From assembly GCF_047663525.1 (NCBI RefSeq), contig NC_092606.1, forward strand, positions 4,710,501-4,774,500: 64,000 nucleotides of DNA, written 5' to 3'. Below the pieces are notes generated by a model. The model worked only from the letters and a program-made list of their open reading frames with translations. It was not told the DNA's origin and did not search any database. Source of the stretch: Anas platyrhynchos (taxonomy: Eukaryota > Chordata > Aves > Anseriformes > Anatidae). Shown here in pieces: positions 30,266 to 64,000 of this stretch. Both the position numbers and the translations under genes were made by a program. How positions within the stretch are numbered: the stretch's first letter is position 1; each line of letters starts with the position of its first letter.

Positions 30266-64000
<33,735 letters not shown>

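Overview
The window is vertebrate nuclear DNA, most likely from a bird. It holds four multi-exon genes with GT-AG introns, and their order and orientations match human 17q11.2. The first 21 kb is very GC-rich, with short introns, long C/G homopolymers and many minisatellites, as on an avian microchromosome. The species cannot be fixed from the sequence. No prokaryotic, viral or CRISPR feature was seen. Exon boundaries were worked out by hand from splice sites, reading phase and remembered human proteins; all phases close without a frameshift.

Layout: (1) 320-8041, minus strand: ANKRD13B, 15 coding exons, 618 aa. (2) 8042-10298: head-to-head interval with GC-rich promoters, a 16-bp palindrome holding a full CRE, and a CCAGGA-type minisatellite. 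(3) 10299-18267, plus strand: GIT1, 21 coding exons including a 27-nt microexon, 767 aa, with a poly(A) signal at 18809. (4) 19081-21346, plus strand: ABHD15, two coding exons, 444 aa. (5) 21411-64000 and beyond, minus strand: TAOK1, 19 coding exons from residue 14 to the stop (human numbering, 1001 aa) plus a 3' UTR of about 8.9 kb. The first codons and promoter of TAOK1 lie past base 64000.

The genes do not form one pathway. ANKRD13B is a ubiquitin-binding endocytic adaptor, GIT1 an ArfGAP scaffold for PIX/PAK/paxillin complexes, ABHD15 a membrane-anchored alpha/beta-hydrolase-fold protein linked to insulin control of lipolysis, and TAOK1 an STE20-family MAP3K. TP53I13, which lies between ABHD15 and GIT1 in human, is not visible in the 266 bp left between those genes.

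I found no convincing new biological system. The points most worth a second look are the TP53I13 gap, the altered nucleophile elbow of ABHD15, the abrupt base-composition change at the ABHD15/TAOK1 junction, the CRE palindrome between ANKRD13B and GIT1, several AT-rich motif clusters inside GC-rich introns, an intronic poly(A) cluster in ABHD15, and the run of symmetric phase-0 exons in the TAOK1 tail.
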